Shown here: positions 35,558 to 44,045 of the stretch, in pieces
Numbering within the stretch: position 1 is the first letter of the stretch
How the letters are laid out: the number at the start of each line of letters is the position of its first letter
DNA from: Methanobacteriota archaeon
GTDB taxonomy: Archaea > Halobacteriota > Methanosarcinia > Methanosarcinales > Methanosarcinaceae
Assembly: GCA_016841265.1 (NCBI GenBank)
Contig: JAENZL010000003.1
Span: 62,001 to 126,000 of the forward strand
Length of the DNA stretch: 64,000 bases
Direction of reading: 5' to 3'
Position numbers and translations under genes: made by a program
Notes under the pieces: generated by a model
The model's database searches: none
Seen by the model: only the letters and a program-made list of their open reading frames with translations
Told to the model about the DNA's origin: nothing

Positions 35558-38500
35558 ATGAAAGGAAACCTGAGAAAATCTGGTATTGACATTATCGGAG
35601 ATCTGCCCTGGGGAACACACTTCTGCCAATTTTACCAGACAAAAGAAGATTTAATAGACATACTTGTCCCGTACTTTAAAGCAGGGCTGGAAAATAACGA
35701 ATTCTGTATGTGGGTCACATCAAAGCCTCTGGAAGTAGAAGAAGCAAAAGAAGCTCTTAGAAGGGCTGTTCCTTATTTTGATTTTTATCTGGTAAAAGGG
35801 CAAATCGAAATTATTCCCTACGCTCACTGGTATTTAATAGAGGGCATTTTCGATTCAGAGAGGGTATTGAACGGCTGGGTTGAAAAACTCAATCAGGCCC
35901 TGGCCAGCGGCTACGAAGGTTTGAGATTGACAGGGAACACTTTCTGGCTGGAAAAAAAGGATTGGAATAATTTTGATGAATATGAGGAAGAAGTGGATGG
36001 AGTCATTGGTAACTATCATATGATGGCTCTATGCACTTATCCCCTTGACAGGTGCAACGCAACCGAGATTATCGACGTGGTCAACAACCATCAATTCGCT
36101 TTGATCAAAAAGGAAGGAAAATGGGAGCAGATAGAAAGCGCCAGGCAAAAGCGAGCAGAAGAAGCTCTGCACCAGAGTGAACAGCGTGTCAGGCTGAAAC
36201 TGGAGAGTATTCTCTCGCCTGCTGGGGAGATGGCAAACCTGGAGCTTGCTGATATCATTAATGCCCAGGCGATCCAGTCCCTGATGGATGATTTCTATAA
36301 CTTTGCTCATATTACCATGGCCCTGGTGGACCTCAAAGGAAATGTTCTGGTAAATGTTGGATGGCAGGAAATCTGCACCAGGTTCCACAGGGTCCACCCC
36401 GAAACCTGCAAGCACTGCGTAGAAAGCGACACAAAACTGTCCGCTGGCGTTGCCCCTGGAGAATTTAAGCTGTACAGGTGCAAGAACAATGTGTGGGACA
36501 TAGCGACCCCAATCATGGTGGGAGGCCAGCACGTCGGCAGTCTCTTCTCAGGGCAGTTCTTTTTTGAGGGCGAGCCTCTGGACTATGAACTTTTCCGGGC
36601 TCAGGCCAGACAATACGGTTTCAACGAGGAGGAATATATAGCAGCTCTTGAAAAAGTTCCGCACTTGAGCAGGGAGGCTGTGGACACAGGCATGGCCTTC
36701 TTAACGAAGCTTGCTCACATGATCTCACAGCTGAGCTACAGCAATATCAAGCTGGCCCGGTCACTGGCAGAACACGATACTCTGGTGGATGCGTTTCGGG
36801 AGAGCGAGGAGAGGTTCCGGTCGGTCCTTGAGAATTCACTTGACGCGGTGTACCGGCGAAACCTTCAGACAGATATCTATGATTACCTGAGCCCGGCAAT
36901 AGAGCAGATCACTGGCTTCTCTGTCCGGGAGATGAGTGCGATGACCACAAATGAAGTTTTTGATCGAATTCACCCCGACGACCGCACCCTGGTTGCCGCA
37001 GAACTGGTCCGGGTATTCGATGAAGACCATGGAACCCTCGAGTACCGGTTCAGGTGCAAGGAAGGCAAATATCGCTGGTTTGCCGATCACTTCACGGTGA
37101 TCAAGGATCAGGACGGCAGGCTCCTCTTTAACGGAGGTATCGTCCGCGACATTACCGAGCACAAGCAGGCTGAAGAAACCCTGCTGAGAAGTGAGAATAA
37201 ATTCCGTACACTGGCTGAAAATTCTCCTGACGTAATTTCCCGATTTGACAGACAAAATCGCCACATATATGCTAATCCTGCTTCTGCGGAACCTTACAGC
37301 CGCTCTCCAGAAGAAATAATTGGGAAAACTCACACTGAACTGGGAATGAGCCCTGATAAGGTAAAATTCTGGGAAGTACGCCATGAACATGTTTTTACCA
37401 CAGGCAAACCCGAAGCAATGGAATTCCAATATACATCGCCCCAGGGAAAAGAATACCACTTTAATACGCGAATAGTGCCGGAGTTTGTTGACGGTGAAGT
37501 AACTTCTGTTCTTGCCATTTCCCGTGACATTACAGATATAAATGAAGCAGAAGTCAGGTTGAAAGAAGCATATGAAAATCTGGAAGAAAAAGTTGAAGAA
37601 CGAACAATCCAGCTTGAGAAGGCTTACAACTCATTGAAAGAAAGTGAAAAAGGTCTTGCTGAAGCCCAAAAGATGGCTCATATCGGAAACTGGGAATGGG
37701 ATATTGCAAGCGATAAAGCATACTGGTCTGAGGAAATGTATCGTATTTTCGGGCGTGATCCCCAGGAATTGACGCCACCTTACAATGAATATTTAAGTTA
37801 TATACATCCCGATGACCGGGACTACGTGAATAATGTTATTATAGATGATTTAAACGGAAAGCCTCAAGGCATTGATTATCGGATTATCTTAGCTAATGGG
37901 GAAGAACGCACAGTCCATGCACAACCCAAAATTATTTTTGATGAGAAAAATATCCCTATTCGAGTAAAGGGAATAGTCCAGGATATTACCAAACACAAAA
38001 AATCAGAAGAGAAAATTCAGATCTTAGCTAATATTGTGGAATCATCAAATGATGCTATTGGCACTATATCCCTTGACGGAATTATTACAAGCTGGAATGA
38101 AGAAGCAGACCAAGTTTATGGTTATTCAGCGGAAGAAATTCTTGGGAAGCACAAATCCATCCTCACTCCACCCCATTTAGAAAAAGAAACAAACGAATTA
38201 AGTGAACTGATTAAACAGGGGGAAAAGATCCGCCGCCATGAGACTTCACGGTTGAGAAAGGACGGGAAGATAATAGATGTTTCAATAACTCTTTCTCCGG
38301 TTTTTGATAGCCATGGAAAGCTGACTGAGATCTCGTTTATTTCTAGAGATATTACCGAAAGAATAAGAGTAGAAGAAAAACTTAAGGAAAGTGAGGGAAA
38401 ATACCGCAACATTGTAGAGACAGCCAACGAAGGTATATTCATAAATGACGCTGAAGCCATAGTCACTTACGCTAATAAGAAAATGGCGGATATGCTCGGA

Positions 38501-39469
38501 TACACTCAAAAAGAAGTTAGTGGCATAGCGATATGGGACTTCATCAGTGAGGATTGCAAGGCTATTGTCAAACTGAATCTGGAAAGGAGGCGGCAGGGTA
38601 TCAATGAGATCTACGAGTTGAAATTAATATGTAAGGGTGGCTCATCCTTATGGGTGCTCATAAGTGCTAAATCCCTTTTTGATAAAGATGGCAAGTTTGT
38701 GGGCTCGATAAACATGCTAACTGACATCACCAAGCGAAAAGAAGCTGAAGAAGTTCTGACAAATATCGCAATTGCCCGTAAAAAGGAAATCCACCACAGA
38801 ATTAAGAATAATCTGCAGGTAATCTCCTCCCTTCTTGATCTTCAGGCTGAAATGTTCAATAACAGAGAGGGTATTAAGGATTCGGAAGTTCTGGAAGCCT
38901 TCAGGGAAAGTCAGGACAGAGTAATATCAATGGCTCTTATCCATGAGGAACTGTACAAAGGTGGAGGATTCGACACACTAAACTTTTCATCGTATATTGA
39001 GAAACTCATTGAGAACCTTTTCCAGACATATGGCCTTAGAAATACTGAGATCAGCTTAAACATGGATCTTGAGGAAAACATTTTCTTTGACATGGATACA
39101 GCAGTTCCATTAGGCATAATCATTAACGAACTTGTTTCAAACTCCCTCAAGCACGCATTTAAAGGTAAGGATGGAGGGGTAATCCAGATCAAACTTTGCA
39201 GGGAAGAAATCGCAGGATGTACAAACAACGCAGGATGTGCAAACTATATAAAGGGAATCAAAAAAGAAGGGGGCAAAGGCACTAATTTTGTTCTAACAGT
39301 TTCGGATAATGGGGTGGGTATGCCTGAAAACTTTAATCCGGAAAACTCTGATACTCTTGGAATACAGCTGGTGTCCATCCTGGTAGGTCAGTTAGATGGC
39401 GAACTTGACTTAAAAATATATTCCGGAACACAATTCATTATAAGGTTCACAGTAGCAGAAAAGCAGTAA
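35558..39469 (+). CDS. MEDS-PocR-multi-PAS HisKA_2 sensor histidine kinase
   Basis: 1303 aa, cytosolic (no membrane helix seen). Domains in order: MEDS (about 10-185, LPWGTHFCQFYQTKEDLIDIL), PocR ligand domain (about 225-395, with TCKHCVESD and the LYRCKNNVWD stretch), then five PAS domains (about 415-540, 545-670, 700-830, 835-950, 960-1080) with PAC tails such as GIVRDITEHKQAEE. A coiled linker follows PAS2 (EVEERTIQLEKAY). HisKA_2 has the phospho-acceptor in KKEIHHRIKNNLQVISSLLDL (nt about 38785-38845), and the HATPase ends with IINELVSNSLKHAF and SDNGVGMPENF. MEDS and PocR point to sensing of C1 or small organic ligands in methanogens. No response regulator is adjacent. Confidence 0.93.
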   Translation: MKGNLRKSGIDIIGDLPWGTHFCQFYQTKEDLIDILVPYFKAGLENNEFCMWVTSKPLEVEEAKEALRRAVPYFDFYLVKGQIEIIPYAHWYLIEGIFDSERVLNGWVEKLNQALASGYEGLRLTGNTFWLEKKDWNNFDEYEEEVDGVIGNYHMMALCTYPLDRCNATEIIDVVNNHQFALIKKEGKWEQIESARQKRAEEALHQSEQRVRLKLESILSPAGEMANLELADIINAQAIQSLMDDFYNFAHITMALVDLKGNVLVNVGWQEICTRFHRVHPETCKHCVESDTKLSAGVAPGEFKLYRCKNNVWDIATPIMVGGQHVGSLFSGQFFFEGEPLDYELFRAQARQYGFNEEEYIAALEKVPHLSREAVDTGMAFLTKLAHMISQLSYSNIKLARSLAEHDTLVDAFRESEERFRSVLENSLDAVYRRNLQTDIYDYLSPAIEQITGFSVREMSAMTTNEVFDRIHPDDRTLVAAELVRVFDEDHGTLEYRFRCKEGKYRWFADHFTVIKDQDGRLLFNGGIVRDITEHKQAEETLLRSENKFRTLAENSPDVISRFDRQNRHIYANPASAEPYSRSPEEIIGKTHTELGMSPDKVKFWEVRHEHVFTTGKPEAMEFQYTSPQGKEYHFNTRIVPEFVDGEVTSVLAISRDITDINEAEVRLKEAYENLEEKVEERTIQLEKAYNSLKESEKGLAEAQKMAHIGNWEWDIASDKAYWSEEMYRIFGRDPQELTPPYNEYLSYIHPDDRDYVNNVIIDDLNGKPQGIDYRIILANGEERTVHAQPKIIFDEKNIPIRVKGIVQDITKHKKSEEKIQILANIVESSNDAIGTISLDGIITSWNEEADQVYGYSAEEILGKHKSILTPPHLEKETNELSELIKQGEKIRRHETSRLRKDGKIIDVSITLSPVFDSHGKLTEISFISRDITERIRVEEKLKESEGKYRNIVETANEGIFINDAEAIVTYANKKMADMLGYTQKEVSGIAIWDFISEDCKAIVKLNLERRRQGINEIYELKLICKGGSSLWVLISAKSLFDKDGKFVGSINMLTDITKRKEAEEVLTNIAIARKKEIHHRIKNNLQVISSLLDLQAEMFNNREGIKDSEVLEAFRESQDRVISMALIHEELYKGGGFDTLNFSSYIEKLIENLFQTYGLRNTEISLNMDLEENIFFDMDTAVPLGIIINELVSNSLKHAFKGKDGGVIQIKLCREEIAGCTNNAGCANYIKGIKKEGGKGTNFVLTVSDNGVGMPENFNPENSDTLGIQLVSILVGQLDGELDLKIYSGTQFIIRFTVAEKQ

Positions 39470-39788
39470 GAATCTTCTGCCGTAAATTTGATTTATCGGC
39501 CATGTTTTTTAAATAGTGAGCCTCGAAAGGCAAGAGAAGCCATGAAAAAATGTATACTTTACCGTAGGGAGATATTCACTTAATTGATCCATAACTAAGT
39601 TATTCATATATACTAAGTGGTTAATTTTTGGAGGGGGAATCGCCCGGAACTTGATGCGCCACCTTCAAATAAGGGCCAGACACATTTGTTCACCCGGGTA
39701 TGTAAAAAAACATTTCATTTTCTTGGGCCTACTTTATAAAAAGTGAAAATTCTCTTACTTATAACTTTCCGGCAAAAGGGGAGCTAAT

Positions 39789-39851
39789 ATGGGTAAAAAT
39801 TCAAACTTGAATAATATATTTGTGCTCAAATCAATCAAATCCGTAAAATAA
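39789..39851 (+). CDS. Possible 20-aa small protein
   Basis: ATG with GGGGAG five bases upstream, coding MGKNSNLNNIFVLKSIKSVK. A TATA-like TTTATAAA (39732-39739) lies at a fitting distance. Composition is basic. No known family; real expression is uncertain. Confidence 0.3.
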   Translation: MGKNSNLNNIFVLKSIKSVK

Positions 39852-39989
39852 AGTCCAAACCATCAAAAACTATATATACTATAACTATAATTAGAGGGTT
39901 GCACCGGTGTGAGAAGTACACCCCGATTCAGGGGGAAATGTGCTTTAGATGCCGTTGGAATGTCATTAAATAATTTGAATAAACAGAAG
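39852..39989. other. tRNA-Lys upstream region with small hairpins
   Basis: TATA-like CTATATATAC (near 39870-39880) and a second AT box (ATTAAATAATTT, 39965-39976) about 20 bases before the tRNA. Between them are two small hairpins (GGTGTgagaagtACACC and CCCgattcaGGGG, about 39908-39938). From 39470 to 39788 there is no gene. Confidence 0.4.
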
Positions 39990-40066
39990 GGGCCCGTAGC
40001 TCAGTCAGGCAGAGCGTCTGGCTTTTAACCAGACGGCCTAGGGTTCAAATCCCTACGGGCTCGCCA
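39990..40066 (+). tRNA. tRNA-Lys (anticodon TTT), CCA encoded
   Basis: Cloverleaf seen directly: acceptor GGGCCCG pairs with CGGGCTC (one G-U), D arm GCTCAGTCAGGCAGAGC, anticodon stem TCTGG/CCAGA around loop CTTTTAA (anticodon TTT at 40024-40026), T arm with GGTTCAAAT. Discriminator G at 40063, then CCA encoded at 40064-40066. No intron. Confidence 0.97.
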
Positions 40067-40169
40067 TACTTCACTAGCCAACTTACGCTAAAACCCGCCG
40101 GAACGGCCATCCGTGGGGGTATGCTTGGGCAATGCTTTTTGAATACGTTTTGTTTTTGGAGGAAAGGAT

Positions 40170-40406
40170 TTGACAAAATTCAGCCTGCTTGACCATGAGT
40201 TAGTCCCTAAACATGAGATCATGTCTGAGGGCGAGTTAAAGTCTGTTTTAAGCAAGTATTCCATTGAAAAGGAGCAACTGCCAAAAATTAAAGTTCATGA
40301 CCCTGTCATAAAAGAGATCGGGGCCACAGTAGGGGAAGTTGTAAAGATTGCGAAAAAGAGTCATACTGCAGGGGAGGCAGACTATTACAGGCTCGTGATT
40401 GAGTGA
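40170..40406 (+). CDS. rpoH: RNA polymerase subunit H (Rpb5-like)
   Basis: 78 aa, the small archaeal homologue of the eukaryotic Rpb5 C-terminal domain; part of the RNAP jaw. TTG start with strong GGAGGAAAGG ribosome-binding site 5 bases upstream. Motifs: FSLLDHELVPKHEIMSEGEL and QLPKIKVHDPVIKEIGA, then YYRLVIE at the very end, all family-typical. First gene of the RNAP operon, 100 bases after the tRNA. Confidence 0.96.
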   Translation: MTKFSLLDHELVPKHEIMSEGELKSVLSKYSIEKEQLPKIKVHDPVIKEIGATVGEVVKIAKKSHTAGEADYYRLVIE

Positions 40407-40571
40407 TTTCGGGGGAGTTTAACAACTTACGTAACTTAGATTTTCCATCTATACACCTTTTTGAATCAATGCGTCTGCCGTACTGAATGAATCTCATACG
40501 GCTGTTCACAAAATTTGGAAAATTACTGATTATCGATTTTCACCGCAACTTAAAGCAAAGAGGGTGCTATC

Positions 40572-42224
40572 ATCGCTTTAGACAACAGTATACTGTCGCA
40601 GGCTTATTTTACACGTGATAAGATAGTGCAGCACCATATCGACTCATTTAACAAATTCATAGATCATGGGCTGCAGAAGATCATTGATGAGCAAAATACA
40701 ATAGAAACGGACATTGAGGACACCTATCTCAAGCTTGGCAGGATCCGGGTAGAACATCCGGTGGTGAAGGAAGCCGATGGGGCAATCGAGAAACTTTACC
40801 CCAATGAAGGCAGACTCCGGAACCTTTCCTACTCTGGCCCTCTTTACCTGGAGATGAGTGTTGTCAAGGACGGAGTTGAATCCGAGGTATTGGAGGCAAA
40901 AATCGGGCAACTCCCTATTATGACCAAGTCAAAGATCTGTAACCTCCTTGGACTGAGTGATTCCGAAAAGGTCCGTTATGGTGAAGATCCTCTTGACTCT
41001 GGCGGGTATTTCATCACCGGGGGTACTGAAAGAGTTGTCATGACTCTTGAAGACCTTGCTCCGAACAAGATCCTTGCGGAATACGGGGAACGCTATGGGG
41101 ACAACATTGAAGTCGCAAAGGTCTTCTCCCAGAAGCGTGGGTACAGAGCTCTCGTAATCGTGGAAAGAGGCCGAAAATCCCTGCTTGAAGTGTCCTTCCC
41201 TTCGATTTCTGGAAGAGTATACTTCATCACCATGATGCGGGCTCTCGGCGTTGTTACTGACGAAGACATCGTAAATGCAGTCTCAAGCGACCCGGAAATC
41301 ATCAAGTTCATGCTGGAAAACCTTGAAGAAGCCGAAGTCGAGACCCAGCAGGAAGCAATCGAGAAGATCGGAGCAAGGGTTGCAGCAGGGCAGGCCAAGG
41401 AATACCAGATCAAGAGAGCAAACTACGTTATTGACAGGTATCTCTTCCCCCACCTTGGGAACGACGTGGGCGACAGGATCGCAAAGGCTCATTTTCTGGC
41501 AAGGATGGCAGAGTCTTGCTTCGAACTGGCGCTTGGCAAAAGGGCCGAAGACGACAAAGACCACTATGCCAACAAACGGCTAAAACTTGCGGGAGACCTG
41601 ATGGAAGACCTCTTCAGGGTATCCTTCAACAGGCTGGCAAGGGACATCAAGTACCAGCTAGAACGCGCAAACATGAGAAACAGGGAACTCAACGTAGCCA
41701 CAATTGTCCGGGCAGACGTTCTGACAGATCGCCTGCAGCACCCCCTGGCAACCGGTAACTGGGTCGGAGGAAGGACCGGGGTTTCCCAGCTTCTTGACAG
41801 GAACGACTATATTTCCACTCTCTCCCACCTGCGGCGTGTAATCTCCCCGCTTTCCCGGGCTCAGCCGCACTTTGAGGCAAGAGATTTGCACCCCACCCAG
41901 TGGGGACGGCTCTGTCCCTCCGAAACTCCCGAAGGTCCCAACTGTGGACTGGTGAAGAACTTCGCCCAGATGGTGGAGCTGTCCACAGGCACTGAAGAGA
42001 CTGACAGCGTAAAGAAAATTCTCTATGACCTTAACGTTGAGCCTGTAGTTATCAAGGTGCCCGAGGTGCCTGAAGTCCTTGATCTGGAAATTTCCGAATT
42101 TGAAGAAGAGATCATAGAAGAGCTGGAAGTAGTAGTGCCTGAGCCGGACAAGTTAAAAGATGACGATTATTTGGATTATTCGGGCGATAACCTGGAAGAA
42201 GGCGGGTCGATATTAAATGACTAA
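40572..42224 (+). CDS. rpoB2: RNA polymerase subunit B'' (split Rpb2, N-terminal half)
   Basis: About 550 aa, N-terminal half of the second-largest RNAP subunit (protrusion, lobe, part of fork). The conserved archaeal N-terminus ([19 protein letters not shown], then [10 protein letters not shown]) is coded in frame upstream of the first GTG at 40626. Between that and the in-frame stop TAA at 40551 there is no ATG, GTG or TTG. GAGGG at 40560-40564 lies 7 bases before the ATC at 40572 (4 before ATC 40569), so an AUC start is proposed. Other features: [13 protein letters not shown] and the fork [22 protein letters not shown] with [14 protein letters not shown]. The C-terminus overlaps rpoB' by 8 bases. 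If one insists on GTG 40626 the product loses its conserved first 18 residues. Confidence 0.93.
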   Translation: MALDNSILSQAYFTRDKIVQHHIDSFNKFIDHGLQKIIDEQNTIETDIEDTYLKLGRIRVEHPVVKEADGAIEKLYPNEGRLRNLSYSGPLYLEMSVVKDGVESEVLEAKIGQLPIMTKSKICNLLGLSDSEKVRYGEDPLDSGGYFITGGTERVVMTLEDLAPNKILAEYGERYGDNIEVAKVFSQKRGYRALVIVERGRKSLLEVSFPSISGRVYFITMMRALGVVTDEDIVNAVSSDPEIIKFMLENLEEAEVETQQEAIEKIGARVAAGQAKEYQIKRANYVIDRYLFPHLGNDVGDRIAKAHFLARMAESCFELALGKRAEDDKDHYANKRLKLAGDLMEDLFRVSFNRLARDIKYQLERANMRNRELNVATIVRADVLTDRLQHPLATGNWVGGRTGVSQLLDRNDYISTLSHLRRVISPLSRAQPHFEARDLHPTQWGRLCPSETPEGPNCGLVKNFAQMVELSTGTEETDSVKKILYDLNVEPVVIKVPEVPEVLDLEISEFEEEIIEELEVVVPEPDKLKDDDYLDYSGDNLEEGGSILND

Positions 42225-44031
42225 AGCAAAAGTATTCATCAACGGAGAGCTTGTCGGAACCCATGACAACCCTGCGGAACTGGTGGAAGAACTCCGAAAA
42301 ATGAGGCGGCAGGGGTTCATCTCCAAGCAGGTCAACATAGCCCTGAACGACAATACCAGGGAAGTAGTCATCAGTTCCGATATGGGCAGGGCCAGAAGGC
42401 CCCTGGTAGTTGTGGTAAACGGGGTTCCACTGGTTACGGAAGAGCAGATTACGAAACTGAAGAATAAAGAAATCGTCTTTGAGGACCTTGTAAAGGAAGG
42501 TTGTGTGGAGTACCTGGACGCAGAGGAAGAGGAAAACGCCTACATCTCCCTCTATGAGTCCCAGCTTAACACAAGGCATACCCACATGGAACTCGATCCC
42601 GAACTCATGCTCGGGATCTGCACGGGGATGGTCCCGCACCCGGAACACAACGCTTCCCCGCGTAACACCATGGGAGCAGCCATGATCAAGCAGTGTATTG
42701 GGGTTTCAACCGCGAACCAGAAACTCCGGCCCGATACCCGCGCTCATGTCCTGCACTACCCCCAGCGGGCAATGACAAGGACAAGGACCTGTGAAGCCAT
42801 CGGTTTTGACGACAGGCCCGCAGGCCAGAACTTTGTAGTGGCAATCCTTTCCTATGAAGGGTATAATATTGAAGACGCGCTGATTTTCAACAAGGGGTCA
42901 ATTGATAGAGGTCTCGGGAGAAGCCACTTCCTGAGGACATTCGAAGGGGAAGAGCGCAGATACCCCGGCGGTCAGGAAGACAAGTTCGAGATTCCTGACT
43001 CAGAATACCGCGGAGCCCGCAGTGCGGATGCCTATGCGAACCTGGACATTGACGGACTTGTAAACCCCGAGACCCCGGTGGGCCCTAACGACGTGCTTAT
43101 CGGAAAGACCAGTCCCCCGAGGTTCCTGGAAGAGCCTTCGGAATTCGGGATTGCCGTGGAGCAGCGGAGGGAAAGCTCGATTACCATGCGGTCCAACGAA
43201 AGAGGAATCGTGGACACTGTCATTCTTACTGAATCCATCAACGGGACTCGCCTTGCCAAAGTCAAGGTCAGGGACGAGAGGATCCCGGATATCGGGGACA
43301 AGTTCGCATCCCGACACGGGCAGAAAGGAGTTATCGGACTGAAAGTCCCGATCGCCGATATGCCCTTTACGGAATCGGGCCTGACTCCCGACCTTATGAT
43401 CAACCCGCACGCCATTCCTTCTCGTATGACTGTCGGGCACGTGCTTGAAATGATCGGAGGAAAAGTCGGGTCCATGGAAGGCAGAAGGGTGGACGCTACA
43501 GCTTTTTCCGGAGAAAATGAAGAGGACTTAAGGGAAGCTCTGAAAAGCCACGGGTTTGCCCATACCGGTAAAGAGGTCTTCTACGATGGCGCAACCGGTA
43601 GAATGATCCCTGCAGATGTCTTTGTTGGAGTAATCCTTTACCAGAAACTACACCACATGGTCACTTCCAAGATGCACGCCCGTTCTCGCGGTCCCGTGCA
43701 GGTACTTACCCGCCAGCCCACTGAAGGTAGGGCAAGGGAAGGAGGTCTGAGGTTTGGAGAAATGGAGCGTGATGTGCTGGTAGGGCACGGGGCTGCCATG
43801 TCTCTAAAAGAAAGGCTGCTGGACGAGTCTGACAAGGTGGTGGAACTCGTTTGTTCCCATTGTGGTATGGTAGCAACGTTTGACAAGCAGAGGAATGTCT
43901 CTTTCTGTGCTGCCTGCGGGGCTGACACGGATATCTACCCCGTGGAGATGAGCTACGCATTCAAGCTGCTGCTTGATGAAATCAAGTCCCTGGGTGTTGC
44001 ACCCAGGCTCAATCTGGAAGATGCGGTATGA
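42217..44031 (+). CDS. rpoB1: RNA polymerase subunit B' (split Rpb2, C-terminal half)
   Basis: 604 aa, C-terminal half of Rpb2 with the hybrid-binding wall and clamp. ATG overlaps the end of rpoB''. Motifs: [34 protein letters not shown] with conserved catalytic-centre lysines, [13 protein letters not shown], and near the end a zinc knuckle ([17 protein letters not shown]). Normal length for a split archaeal subunit. Confidence 0.98.
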   Translation: MTKAKVFINGELVGTHDNPAELVEELRKMRRQGFISKQVNIALNDNTREVVISSDMGRARRPLVVVVNGVPLVTEEQITKLKNKEIVFEDLVKEGCVEYLDAEEEENAYISLYESQLNTRHTHMELDPELMLGICTGMVPHPEHNASPRNTMGAAMIKQCIGVSTANQKLRPDTRAHVLHYPQRAMTRTRTCEAIGFDDRPAGQNFVVAILSYEGYNIEDALIFNKGSIDRGLGRSHFLRTFEGEERRYPGGQEDKFEIPDSEYRGARSADAYANLDIDGLVNPETPVGPNDVLIGKTSPPRFLEEPSEFGIAVEQRRESSITMRSNERGIVDTVILTESINGTRLAKVKVRDERIPDIGDKFASRHGQKGVIGLKVPIADMPFTESGLTPDLMINPHAIPSRMTVGHVLEMIGGKVGSMEGRRVDATAFSGENEEDLREALKSHGFAHTGKEVFYDGATGRMIPADVFVGVILYQKLHHMVTSKMHARSRGPVQVLTRQPTEGRAREGGLRFGEMERDVLVGHGAAMSLKERLLDESDKVVELVCSHCGMVATFDKQRNVSFCAACGADTDIYPVEMSYAFKLLLDEIKSLGVAPRLNLEDAV

Positions 44032-44045
44032 GGTGAGGTGAAAAT

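Noticed and set aside
39908-39938. Riboswitch or C/D-box RNA before tRNA-Lys
   Set aside because: Only two short stems are seen; no known riboswitch or box motif could be matched.
40626-40628. GTG start of rpoB''
   Set aside because: It removes conserved N-terminal residues coded in frame just upstream.
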